Below, one piece after another: positions 1-6,818 of a stretch of DNA of 10,868 nt. Source of the stretch: Candidatus Delongbacteria bacterium. Lineage in GTDB: Bacteria; Delongbacteria; UBA4055. Each line of letters opens with the position of its first letter. Within the stretch, counting starts at the first letter, position 1. Where the stretch lies: NCBI GenBank assembly GCA_027858795.1, contig JAQICF010000175.1, positions 1 to 10,868 on the forward strand, in the 5' to 3' direction. The position numbers were made by a program, and so were the translations under genes. Under the pieces are notes generated by a model. It was given only the letters and a program-made list of their open reading frames with translations, did not search any database and was not told the DNA's origin.

Positions 1-13
1 ATGTATTACGTCG

Positions 14-127
14 TCAGATTGATTTTTCTACGAAGTCACTTAGGTACCTAAGCTCCTTCTTGAAAATATAAATCTTCCTTGTTCTACACATTTCTTGTAT
101 TTTTATCAAGTGAAAGTATGATTTCAT
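14..127 (-). CDS. Doubtful 37-residue small ORF, function unknown
   Basis: A reading frame of 37 codons plus TGA, starting ATG at 127, with an in-frame stop just upstream (131-133). An internal Met at residue 13 gives a shorter version (MCRTRKIYIF...). The product is basic in the middle (RTRKIYIFKKELRY) and ends DFVEKSI. No signal peptide, membrane segment or family is recognised. No convincing Shine-Dalgarno precedes either Met. It lies on the same strand as the feo operon but beyond a hairpin, so it would need its own promoter. The peptide does not read like random translation of AT-rich DNA, but it could equally be the edge of a dispersed repeat or a gene remnant. Confidence is low. Confidence 0.25.
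   Translation of the reverse strand: MKSYFHLIKIQEMCRTRKIYIFKKELRYLSDFVEKSI
39..52. repeat. 14-bp perfect palindrome
   Basis: CTTAGGTACCTAAG is a perfect self-complementary 14-mer. It lies inside the doubtful small ORF, where the minus strand reads ...ELRYLS.... It has no central loop, so it suits a dimeric DNA-binding protein or a repeat end better than an RNA hairpin. No function is assigned. Confidence 0.4.
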
Positions 128-140
128 ATTTTAATATGAA
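123..140. repeat. 18-bp AT-rich palindrome
   Basis: TTCATATT-TT-AATATGAA is an inverted repeat of two 8-base arms around TT. It sits between the small ORF's start and the hairpin downstream of feo. It could be a weak operator or a cruciform. Being AT-rich, it could also be chance. Confidence 0.35.
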
Positions 141-143
141 CTT

Positions 144-178
144 AAAGGCTATCGTTTAAAACGCGATGGCTTTTTTTA
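144..178 (+). terminator. Hairpin with T-run, candidate terminator
   Basis: Left arm AAAGGCTATCG (144-154) pairs imperfectly with CGATGGCTTT (164-173), with one bulge and one G-U pair, and runs into seven T's (171-177). The T-run is on the plus strand, so the best reading is a terminator for plus-strand transcription entering from the left. On the minus strand it lies directly after the stop of the Cys-rich peptide gene and is followed by CCTTTAAGTT, so it may also end the feo transcript weakly. Confidence 0.5.
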
Positions 179-331
179 TTTCCCGATTTTGTCACCACAT
201 GAATCTTTTAGATCGCACATTGAGCATTTGTTTACTTCTGGGTCACAATGAGGTTTTCCAGATGTGTATTTTTTAATTAAATAAATTGTTGCGATAAGAA
301 CTACTAATATTGTAAGTGTTGTCTGCCACAT
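176..331 (-). CDS. FeoB-associated Cys-rich small membrane protein
   Basis: A 51-residue protein starting MWQTTLTILVVLIATIYLIK. It has one N-terminal membrane helix (about residues 4-20), a short basic stretch, then a cytoplasmic-looking tail with His28 and four cysteines (Cys29, Cys36, Cys39, Cys45; pattern C-x6-C-x2-C-x5-C) and a Lys/Gly-rich end. The start lies 9 bases after the feoB stop, with AGGA about 8 bases ahead of the ATG, so it is almost certainly translated from the feo message. Short proteins of one helix plus a Cys cluster commonly follow feoB and are annotated as FeoB-associated Cys-rich membrane proteins. Their exact role is unsettled; a FeoC-like accessory or iron or Fe-S sensing function is inferred. 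The spacing, RBS and Cys pattern make this a real gene. Confidence 0.85.
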   Translation of the reverse strand: MWQTTLTILVVLIATIYLIKKYTSGKPHCDPEVNKCSMCDLKDSCGDKIGK

Positions 332-340
332 AGTTTATTC

Positions 341-2773
341 CTAAATTAATAATTTCCCAATGTTAAATACTAAATACGAAACTATCCAAGCAATGCCCGT
401 TGTAAAGAACACTGAAAAAGCTGCCCACTTCCATGATCTTGTTTCCTTTTTGATGGCAATCACAGTAGCAATACAAGGTATATAAAGAAGTATAAATATC
501 ATAAATACAAAAGCCTTTAATCCACTGCTTTCATCTTGAGCAGTAAAAGTGTCCGAGTTTGTAATTTTTTCTTTCAAATTATTTCCTTCGTTGTCATTAT
601 ATAAAACCCCCATAGTACTAACAACAAGTTCCTTGCCGGCAAATCCTGAAATTATTGCTACATTGCTTTTCCAATCAAAACCAATAGGCTCAAATATAGG
701 TGAAACAAATTTGCCAAATTGCCCTATATATGAATTTTCAAGTAATATATTTTCCTGTGATACAACTAGGTTTCTATCATGTACAACTAGGTTGCTTTCG
801 GACACTACTTCAGTTGAAATATCTCTTGGAAAGTAACTCAATGCCCAGATTACTATTGAAGCTGCAAGGATTATCCCCCCCATCTTTTTCAGATATTGCG
901 AAGTTTTATCCCACATATGTATAATGATAGATTTCCCTGTAGGTCTTCTGTAAGGTGGAAGTTCCATAACGAATGGAGTGTCATCACCTTTGAAAAGAGT
1001 ATTTCTTAATAACATTGCTGAAAATACTGCAACGACAATTCCGATCATATACATACTGAACAATATTGTTCCTTGATTACTTGGAAAAAATGCTCCAATC
1101 ATTAGAATATATACAGGTAATTTGGCCCCACATGACATAAATGGGATTATTAATATTGTGACAAATCGATTTTTTTTACTGTTTATTGTACGTGTAGCCA
1201 TAATAGCAGGAACGCTGCAGCCAAATCCCATTATTAAGGGAATGAATGATCTTCCATGTAATCCGATCTTATGCATAAGTTTGTCAATTATAAATACTGC
1301 TCTTGACATGTAGCCGCTGTCTTCAAAGAATGATATGAATAGAAATAAAATAAGAATATTGGGAAGGAAAACAATTACCCCACCAACTCCTCCGATAATA
1401 CCATCAATCAAAAGGTCTTTAAACATTCCTTCTGCCATGTTCATTGAAAGAACATCGTTTAATTTTCCAACTAAAAATTCAAGCCATTCCATAGGGTACT
1501 GACCCAGTGAAAAAGTAGCTTTGAACATTATCCACATTAGAAGAAAGAATATTGGCAAACCCCAGAATTTATGAGTAGCAAAAGTATCAATTGCTTTTGT
1601 TTTATCGAATGTTTTTACAGGTCCAAGTTTGAAAGTTTCTCTAAGAGCTCCTGAGATAAAACCATATTTCGCATCAGTTATTATGGTGTCAGCAGGTTCT
1701 TCAAATTGAGATTCAATTTTATCATGTTCTTTTTTAACTACTTCCATTATAAGTGAGAAACAGGCTGAGTTTTCTATCAATTTTATCATTTCACTGTCAT
1801 TTTCTAAAAGCTTAAGAGCAATGTATCGAGGTGAAATTTTAGATGAAATATATAGATCGTTGGTTTTGGAAAGTTCAGATCTGATTGTTTTGATAGAATT
1901 TTCTATGTCAACACCATAATTTATATGAATATGCCTGAGAACTGGATTTCTGTCCTCGTAAACATCAATGATCTCATCAGATAGCTTATCTATTCCAGTA
2001 CCTTTTGAACTTATAGTAGGTATAAATGGAATTCCTAACATTTTTCCAAGCATATCATGATCAAATCTATCTTTTTTATTGGTTAGTTCATCAAACATAT
2101 TCAAAGCGACTACAACTTTAATATCCATATCGATCAGTTGAGTTGTAAGATAAAGATTTCTTTCCAAGTTAGATGCATCTACCACGTTTACGACTAGATC
2201 AGGAACTTCATTTATCAAATAATTTCTTACATATCTTTCTTCAGGAGAATAAGTTGTAATAGAATAAGTGCCCGGGAGGTCAGTAATTCTAAACATGTAA
2301 TCTTTATATTTTATCTCTGTAGTTTTACTGTCTACAGTTACACCTGAGTAATTTCCAACTCTTTCTCTAGCACCGGATATTCGATTGAATAGAGTTGTTT
2401 TACCACTGTTAGGATTTCCAATTAGTGCGATATTTATTATATGGCATTTTTCATATTCTGAATTTTTCGGTCCACTATCATTAGTTGAGCCGGCAAAATC
2501 ATTTACTTTATGTTTGTTTTTATGGTTTTTCCCGAAAATATTAATAAGTTCTGCTTCGCTTCTTCTTAAAGAAACATTATATCCCATTATTCGATATTCA
2601 ATAGGGTCTAAAAGGGGGGCATTTTTAACTACTTCAACTTCTTTTCCTGAGACAAATCCCATTTCCATAATACGCTTCCTGAAAGCTCCGATCCCTCTAA
2701 CTTTTCGGATAATTCCCTTTTCCCCGGTTTCCATGCTCGATAATTTCATTTTTGGAGCCCTTAATGACATCAT
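341..2773 (-). CDS. feoB: FeoA-FeoB fusion, ferrous iron permease
   Basis: An 810-residue inner-membrane Fe(II) uptake protein with FeoA fused to its N-terminus. The FeoA-type SH3-like domain covers about residues 9-82 and is joined by a polar linker (83-112) to the G domain. G-domain motifs are G1 GNPNSGKT (119-126), G3 DLPG (165-168), G4 NMFD (225-228) and G5 SSKGTG (255-260). The helical domain follows, to about 390. The membrane domain then runs to 810 with the two gate motifs GFGCSVPAIMATRT (516-529) and SCGAKLPVY (547-555), GFAGKELVVST (710-720) and a late Cys in YIPC. All motifs look intact. The first two codons are both ATG, but the promoter at 2785-2813 would start RNA only about 5 bases before them. 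Met9 (2749), preceded by AAGGG, is a better start and gives 802 residues. The Cys-rich peptide gene follows after 9 bases. Confidence 0.97.
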   Translation of the reverse strand: MMSLRAPKMKLSSMETGEKGIIRKVRGIGAFRKRIMEMGFVSGKEVEVVKNAPLLDPIEYRIMGYNVSLRRSEAELINIFGKNHKNKHKVNDFAGSTNDSGPKNSEYEKCHIINIALIGNPNSGKTTLFNRISGARERVGNYSGVTVDSKTTEIKYKDYMFRITDLPGTYSITTYSPEERYVRNYLINEVPDLVVNVVDASNLERNLYLTTQLIDMDIKVVVALNMFDELTNKKDRFDHDMLGKMLGIPFIPTISSKGTGIDKLSDEIIDVYEDRNPVLRHIHINYGVDIENSIKTIRSELSKTNDLYISSKISPRYIALKLLENDSEMIKLIENSACFSLIMEVVKKEHDKIESQFEEPADTIITDAKYGFISGALRETFKLGPVKTFDKTKAIDTFATHKFWGLPIFFLLMWIMFKATFSLGQYPMEWLEFLVGKLNDVLSMNMAEGMFKDLLIDGIIGGVGGVIVFLPNILILFLFISFFEDSGYMSRAVFIIDKLMHKIGLHGRSFIPLIMGFGCSVPAIMATRTINSKKNRFVTILIIPFMSCGAKLPVYILMIGAFFPSNQGTILFSMYMIGIVVAVFSAMLLRNTLFKGDDTPFVMELPPYRRPTGKSIIIHMWDKTSQYLKKMGGIILAASIVIWALSYFPRDISTEVVSESNLVVHDRNLVVSQENILLENSYIGQFGKFVSPIFEPIGFDWKSNVAIISGFAGKELVVSTMGVLYNDNEGNNLKEKITNSDTFTAQDESSGLKAFVFMIFILLYIPCIATVIAIKKETRSWKWAAFSVFFTTGIAWIVSYLVFNIGKLLI
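761..793. repeat. Short in-frame direct repeat within feoB
   Basis: TACAACTAGGTT occurs at 761-772 and 782-793, a 21-base period (7 codons). On the coding strand each copy encodes Asn-Leu-Val-Val (residues 661-664 and 668-671). It lies in the soluble loop after the FPRD turn, where FeoB proteins vary in length, so a small tandem duplication there would be tolerated. Confidence 0.6.
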
Positions 2774-2784
2774 ATCTCATTAAG

Positions 2785-2813
2785 AATATACAAACATATA
2801 TTTATTATGTCAA
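2785..2813 (-). promoter_or_regulatory. Sigma-70-type promoter of the feo operon
   Basis: On the minus strand there is TTGACA (complement of 2808-2813), a 17-base spacer and TATATT (complement of 2785-2790). This matches the housekeeping consensus in the -35 box, the spacing and five of six -10 bases. The predicted start is near 2778, which bears on the choice of feoB start codon. Confidence 0.7.
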
Positions 2814-2817
2814 TAAT
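2801..2817 (-). promoter_or_regulatory. Candidate operator over the feo -35 box
   Basis: The minus strand carries ATTATTGACATAATAAA. Its perfect core is TTATT-GACAT-AATAA (2802-2816). It covers the -35 hexamer of the feo promoter, where a bound repressor would block RNA polymerase. It matches the second inverted repeat at 2848-2864 at 13 of 17 positions. An iron-responsive regulator is an obvious candidate, but neither site matches a Fur or DtxR consensus closely enough to name one. Confidence 0.4.
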
Positions 2818-2843
2818 ATACGTATTTCAGCTATATATATGCT

Positions 2844-2868
2844 TTTTATCATTGACGTAATGATTAAA
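2844..2868. promoter_or_regulatory. Candidate operator, inverted repeat
   Basis: Core ATCATT-GACGT-AATGAT (2848-2864) has perfect 6-base arms. Outside one T-T mismatch the arms extend by TTT/AAA, giving 9 of 10 paired positions per arm. The site lies about 30 bases upstream of the feo -35 box. It includes TTGACG on the plus strand (2852-2857), which could be a -35 for rightward transcription into the short ORF at 2921. It is related to the repeat at 2801-2817 but in the opposite orientation. Confidence 0.4.
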
Positions 2869-2920
2869 TTTCTCATATTACATTGATATAAATATTAATT
2901 TATAAATCAAGGGAGAGTTT

Positions 2921-2968
2921 ATGAGGAAGATTTTAGTGTTTATTAGCATAAAGCTAAAATATAGCTAA
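2921..2968 (+). other. Orphan 15-residue ORF resembling a signal-peptide start
   Basis: GGGAGAG (2911-2917) sits 3 bases before an ATG that opens MRKILVFISIKLKYS and then stops. The first nine residues (MRKILVFIS) look like the start of the signal peptides of the two downstream peptidases (MRKLLIVLMV and MRKLSSILIM). It is followed by about 155 bases of noncoding DNA before the first peptidase gene. It may be the surviving 5' end of a lost third secreted-protein gene, or a short leader peptide. The strong ribosome site argues against pure chance. Confidence 0.35.
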
Positions 2969-3123
2969 ATAAATTTATTGTTTTCTTGAAAAAAAAACAT
3001 GAGGCGTTAGTTTGAAAAGAAGTAAAGAAAGAAAGCTGAAGTAAAAGCAAAGCTCGCCTAATTTGAAGTTGTAATCTCAATGTAAAAATAGTTAACATAT
3101 AATAACGTAATAGTGGAGGAAAA
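2969..3123 (+). promoter_or_regulatory. Leader/promoter region of peptidase 1
   Basis: No gene is seen in this stretch. It holds two candidate promoters. One is TTGAAA (2986-2991), 16 bases, then TAGTTT (3008-3013), inside an 11-mer GTTAGTTTGAA (3006-3016) that recurs before peptidase 2. The other is a perfect TATAAT (3098-3103) without a recognisable -35 at the right distance. Just before the start codon is GGAGGA (3115-3120), a strong Shine-Dalgarno with short spacing. A purine-rich run at 3013-3050 has no evident structure. Confidence 0.5.
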
Positions 3124-6100
3124 ATGAGAAAATTATTAATCGTTCTGATGGTCATTGCTATGACTGTTTTCGCAGCGAACAATGCGATCCTTGATGCTTC
3201 TAAGATAACAGGTTACAAAATCCAGTCGGATACTGACAGTTATCTTGACATCGATTTCACCATCAAAGACATCAATATCAGTGAAGTTATTACTGAAAAA
3301 GGTGTTTTTTCATCTGTAACTATTGATAATGGTTACATAACAATGGAAGCGGGTTCACCAGCATTGCCTGCAATGCATGAAATGATAGCTATGCCTTATG
3401 GTGCAACACCTGAGGTAGAAGTAATAAGCTATGATTCAAAAATTTACAAACTTTCAGAACTTGGAATTAGCAATAAAATAATTCCGGCTCAACCAAGTTA
3501 CTCAAAATCTTCAAAACCGGAAGATAGAGTGTTCGTTTATAACGAGTCTGCTTATACGGCTTCTAAATTTAATGATGATGCTATAGCAGTCGTTTCAAAG
3601 AGTGGAACAATGAGAGGAGTTGGGGTTGGTGTTTTAAAGGTATATCCTTTCAAATATAATCCAACTGCAGGAACTATTGAAGTTTACAATAATTTGAAAG
3701 TAAGAGTAAACTATGTGAATGCTGATCCTAGAGCTGAAGAGATCAAGACAGAAGCATACTCACCTTATTTCGAATCAGCTTATAGTTCTATGATCAATTA
3801 CAAGCCTTCAACAGCTAAAGCTGATCTAATGAACTGGCCTGTTACTTATTTGATCGTTGCAAGTAGCGGGTTAAATGGTAATGCGGATCTTCAAAGATTT
3901 ATTGACTGGAAAACTGAAAAAGGTTTTAATGTAATTGTTAATTATGTTACATCTGCGACTACTATTTTTGACAATGATGTATGGGTAGAACAACAATGGA
4001 ATACACTAAACCCAAAACCATCTTTTGTGCTTTTAGTAGGTGATGAGGATGGAACTTTTGTTGTAGAAGCTCAAGATAATCCTTCTCTTGGATCTGCACA
4101 AAGTGTATCAATATCAGACCTTGTGTATGGTGTAATCGGTACAACAGGCTCATCAAACAGAATACCATCTATGTATGTTGGGCGTTTCTCAGTTAGATCT
4201 GCTGCAGAACTTACTGCTCAAGTTGACAAAACTATCTGGTATGAAAAAGAGCAATTTACAACAAGTTATAACTTGAATTATTTGACACGTCCGTTAGGAG
4301 TAGCAGGAGTTGATGCATCTTTTTCTGCATCTCATGGAGATCCGCATATTTCGTATGGCTGGACTTACTATTTTACATCAGCCAATGGAATGGCAAATAA
4401 TCATTACTATCTTTCAGATACATCAGATAATTCAACAACTGAGGCAGAAATAGTTGCATTTATCTCTGCAGGAGCAAATTTCTATAATTATACAGCACAC
4501 GGTATGCCAACATATTTTGCAGAACCTGAATTTACAATAACTGATATCAATGGCTTGAATAACGCTAATGAATATCCTCTAGTTGTGGGTAACTGTTGTC
4601 TTACTAATTCTTTCGGAGAAGTTGAATGTTTCGGAGAAGCATGGCTTAATGCTGCTGATGAGGGTGGAATTGGTTACATTGGAGCTTCAATGAATACTTA
4701 TTGGGATGAAGATCTTGCAATGGGAGTTGGAATTGGTGATGCGTCTGTTCAAAATACGAATCCTCCAGATTTAGACATAGCCAATCCAGGTATGTATGAT
4801 GGAGTAATGGAATTGGATTATTCATCTCAAGCATCAATTAAGCACGTTGGATTGATGGCTGTTGAAAATTCCGGATCAGGCTATACAGACGCATACTGGT
4901 CATCATATCACTTAATGGGTGATCCATCAGTTCAAATATTCTTCGGTATACCATCAGATGCAACAGCATCATATGATGGAGTAATGGCTCCTGGAGCTAC
5001 ATCATTCGCAGTTAATACTGATCCTGGTGCTTATATTGGAATGACGGACCAAAGTGGTAATCTTCATGGAGCAGCTAGGGCAGATGGTTCCGGAGTTGCA
5101 AATGTAACAATTACTCCATATACGGTTGGAGATGAAGTCAATATTGTTATAACAAATCAATTTAAGAAGCCTTATTTTGCTACTATCATGTGTACTGGAT
5201 CTACTGGTGGTACATTCAGTCAGTCAACTTCAAGTTTAGGATTTGGAAGTCTTGATATTGGAGCAAGCAATACACTTCAATTTACTATATCAAATTCTCA
5301 CAATGATGAATACTTAATGGGTGATATCACTACAATCGCTGGTTATATAGTTACATTAGCAGCAAAGGGTGATGTTAAGGATGTAAAAAATGTGATGAGT
5401 TATTCAGTAGGACCGAATTCCAGCAAGACATTTGATCTGAAATTCGAGCCAGCATCTGGTGGAGCTTTCAATGGAAATATCACAATTACTTCAACAGACA
5501 CAAATCATGCAACTGAAACTATCGCAGTAACAGGAACATGTATCGTGCCAGATATCACAGCACCTGCAGATGTATCAGCAAGTGCAGCACCAGGCAATTC
5601 AGTAATAAAGAACTTTAATATTGCAAATGATGATGCAGGATCTCTTGATTATAATATTGCAATAAATTACACAAGTGGAAAAGATATCAAAGCTACTGGT
5701 GGTCCAGATACTTACGGATATAAGTGGAAAGATTCAGACGAAGCTGATGGCCCTGTATATAACTGGGTTGAGATTAATGGGGACGGTACTGGACTTGGTC
5801 TTGGAGATGACGGAGAAGCATCTGGATTAAATCTTGGTTTTACGTTTAACTATTATGGAATTGATTACACAACAATAGATGTTGGAGCTAATGGAGCAGC
5901 AACATTTACACCAGGCGGAGCTATTGACTGGCAAAACCCAACCATACCAAGTGCTGATGCACCTGATGCTATTTTAGCAGCTTTCTGGGATGACCTTAAC
6001 CCTACAAGCGGTGGAGAAATCTACTATTACTCAGATGTAGCTAATAATAGATTTATTATCGAGTGGGACGGTGTTTATGAGTATGGTACAGGTGGATTGC

Positions 6101-6684
6101 CTATGACTTTCGAAATAATATTATACGAAAGTGGTAAGATAGTTTATCAGTATAAAGATATGTCAGGAGTTTTGGACGAGTGTACTATTGGTATAGAGGA
6201 CCATAATGGAACAGATGGTAACCTTGTTGTAAATCTAGCACCTTATGTTAAAAACAATCTTGCAATTCAATTCCAGGCAACACCTGAATGGCTTTCACTT
6301 GATAATACATCAGGAACAATAGCTGGCAATAGTTCATTGCAAATAGCAGCAACATGTGATGCAACTGAGTTAGAATTAGGAGTTTACACAGCAGATCTTA
6401 CTGTAACAACAAATGATCCAGACGAACCAACAACTATAATCCCTGTTACTTTCACAGTATCAAATATAGTTACACCAGGAATTACTGAAAATGTAGTTAC
6501 AAGTATTGTAGGAACAAATTTAGTAATAGATTGGTGGGTAGCCGCAGATGCAACAAGCTATGATGTTTACTCATCGGATGATCCATACGGAACATTTACA
6601 TTTGTAGCTAACGTAGCAACAAATCAATATACAGTTGCAGCAGATCAGGCTAAACTGTTCTATTACATTATATCAAAGAACTAA
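3124..6684 (+). CDS. Secreted gingipain-family (C25) cysteine peptidase 1
   Basis: A 1186-residue secreted protein. It has a signal peptide (1-18, MRKLLIVLMVIAMTVFA), then a C25-type propeptide (about 30-200; LPAMHEMIAMPYG, VGVLKVYPFKYNP). The catalytic domain (about 238-608) carries DWKTEKGFNV, LLVGD, YVGRFSVRS, NYTAHG with catalytic His459, GNCCLTNSF with Cys491/Cys492, CFGEAWL, and closes with MGDPSVQIFF. Next come an Ig-like module (about 612-690), an ASH/HYDIN-like module (about 695-807), a BACON-like module (about 810-1112) holding an inserted NIDO-like domain (about 862-1045; FNYYG, ANGAATF, AAFWDDLNP, GIEDHNGTDG), and an FnIII-like end (about 1116-1186; SYDVYSSDDPYGTF). Cys492 fits the catalytic CL[TV] pattern best. 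Unlike peptidase 2 it has no sorting domain. GGAGGA precedes the ATG and a terminator follows. Substrate unknown. Confidence 0.9.
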   Translation: MRKLLIVLMVIAMTVFAANNAILDASKITGYKIQSDTDSYLDIDFTIKDINISEVITEKGVFSSVTIDNGYITMEAGSPALPAMHEMIAMPYGATPEVEVISYDSKIYKLSELGISNKIIPAQPSYSKSSKPEDRVFVYNESAYTASKFNDDAIAVVSKSGTMRGVGVGVLKVYPFKYNPTAGTIEVYNNLKVRVNYVNADPRAEEIKTEAYSPYFESAYSSMINYKPSTAKADLMNWPVTYLIVASSGLNGNADLQRFIDWKTEKGFNVIVNYVTSATTIFDNDVWVEQQWNTLNPKPSFVLLVGDEDGTFVVEAQDNPSLGSAQSVSISDLVYGVIGTTGSSNRIPSMYVGRFSVRSAAELTAQVDKTIWYEKEQFTTSYNLNYLTRPLGVAGVDASFSASHGDPHISYGWTYYFTSANGMANNHYYLSDTSDNSTTEAEIVAFISAGANFYNYTAHGMPTYFAEPEFTITDINGLNNANEYPLVVGNCCLTNSFGEVECFGEAWLNAADEGGIGYIGASMNTYWDEDLAMGVGIGDASVQNTNPPDLDIANPGMYDGVMELDYSSQASIKHVGLMAVENSGSGYTDAYWSSYHLMGDPSVQIFFGIPSDATASYDGVMAPGATSFAVNTDPGAYIGMTDQSGNLHGAARADGSGVANVTITPYTVGDEVNIVITNQFKKPYFATIMCTGSTGGTFSQSTSSLGFGSLDIGASNTLQFTISNSHNDEYLMGDITTIAGYIVTLAAKGDVKDVKNVMSYSVGPNSSKTFDLKFEPASGGAFNGNITITSTDTNHATETIAVTGTCIVPDITAPADVSASAAPGNSVIKNFNIANDDAGSLDYNIAINYTSGKDIKATGGPDTYGYKWKDSDEADGPVYNWVEINGDGTGLGLGDDGEASGLNLGFTFNYYGIDYTTIDVGANGAATFTPGGAIDWQNPTIPSADAPDAILAAFWDDLNPTSGGEIYYYSDVANNRFIIEWDGVYEYGTGGLPMTFEIILYESGKIVYQYKDMSGVLDECTIGIEDHNGTDGNLVVNLAPYVKNNLAIQFQATPEWLSLDNTSGTIAGNSSLQIAATCDATELELGVYTADLTVTTNDPDEPTTIIPVTFTVSNIVTPGITENVVTSIVGTNLVIDWWVAADATSYDVYSSDDPYGTFTFVANVATNQYTVAADQAKLFYYIISKN

Positions 6685-6705
6685 ATGAATCAACATATTC
6701 AAACA

Positions 6706-6740
6706 AAAAAGCCGGCTCTTAAGTCGGCTTTTTGTTTTTT
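6706..6740 (+). terminator. Rho-independent terminator of peptidase 1
   Basis: AAAAAGCCGGCT (6706-6717), loop CTTA, then AGTCGGCTTTTT (6722-6733). The 12-bp stem has one G-U pair and is followed by G and six T's. It starts 22 bases after the stop of peptidase 1, so the second peptidase is transcribed separately. Confidence 0.9.
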
Positions 6741-6758
6741 CTTTTATGATTTTCCCCA

Positions 6759-6788
6759 TTGACAAATCAAGCCAACTCTGTTAGTTTG
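6759..6788 (+). promoter_or_regulatory. Candidate promoter of peptidase 2
   Basis: TTGACA (6759-6764), a 17-base spacer, then TAGTTT (6782-6787), inside GTTAGTTTGAA (6780-6790), the same 11-mer found before peptidase 1. The -10 box is poor against TATAAT but close to the Bacteroidota-type TAnnTTTG. The start would fall near 6794, giving a leader of about 25 bases. GGGA (6810-6813) lies 5 bases before the ATG. Confidence 0.5.
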
Positions 6789-6818
6789 AAGCGGGAATAA
6801 AACAACTATGGGATACAA

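Noticed and set aside
549..924. Plus-strand ORFs of 95 and 74 codons opposite feoB
   Set aside because: They lie fully antisense to an intact feoB with clear motifs, lack ribosome sites and have no recognisable protein character.
1122..1313. Plus-strand ORF of 63 codons opposite feoB
   Set aside because: Antisense shadow of the FeoB membrane domain; no independent support.
2385..2783. Plus-strand ORF of 132 codons opposite the FeoA/G-domain region
   Set aside because: Hydrophobic-looking only because it is antisense to FeoB; the G motifs on the other strand decide the strand.
2801..2868. Naming the two inverted repeats as Fur boxes
   Set aside because: They do not fit the GATAAT-type Fur pattern or the DtxR pattern well; kept only as candidate operators.
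2943..3182. Minus-strand ORF of 79 codons across the peptidase 1 start
   Set aside because: It overlaps the promoter, ribosome site and signal peptide of a well-supported gene and has low-complexity composition.
3962..4837. Minus-strand ORFs inside peptidase 1 (3962-4168, 4646-4837)
   Set aside because: Leu/His/Gln-rich antisense shadows of the catalytic domain.
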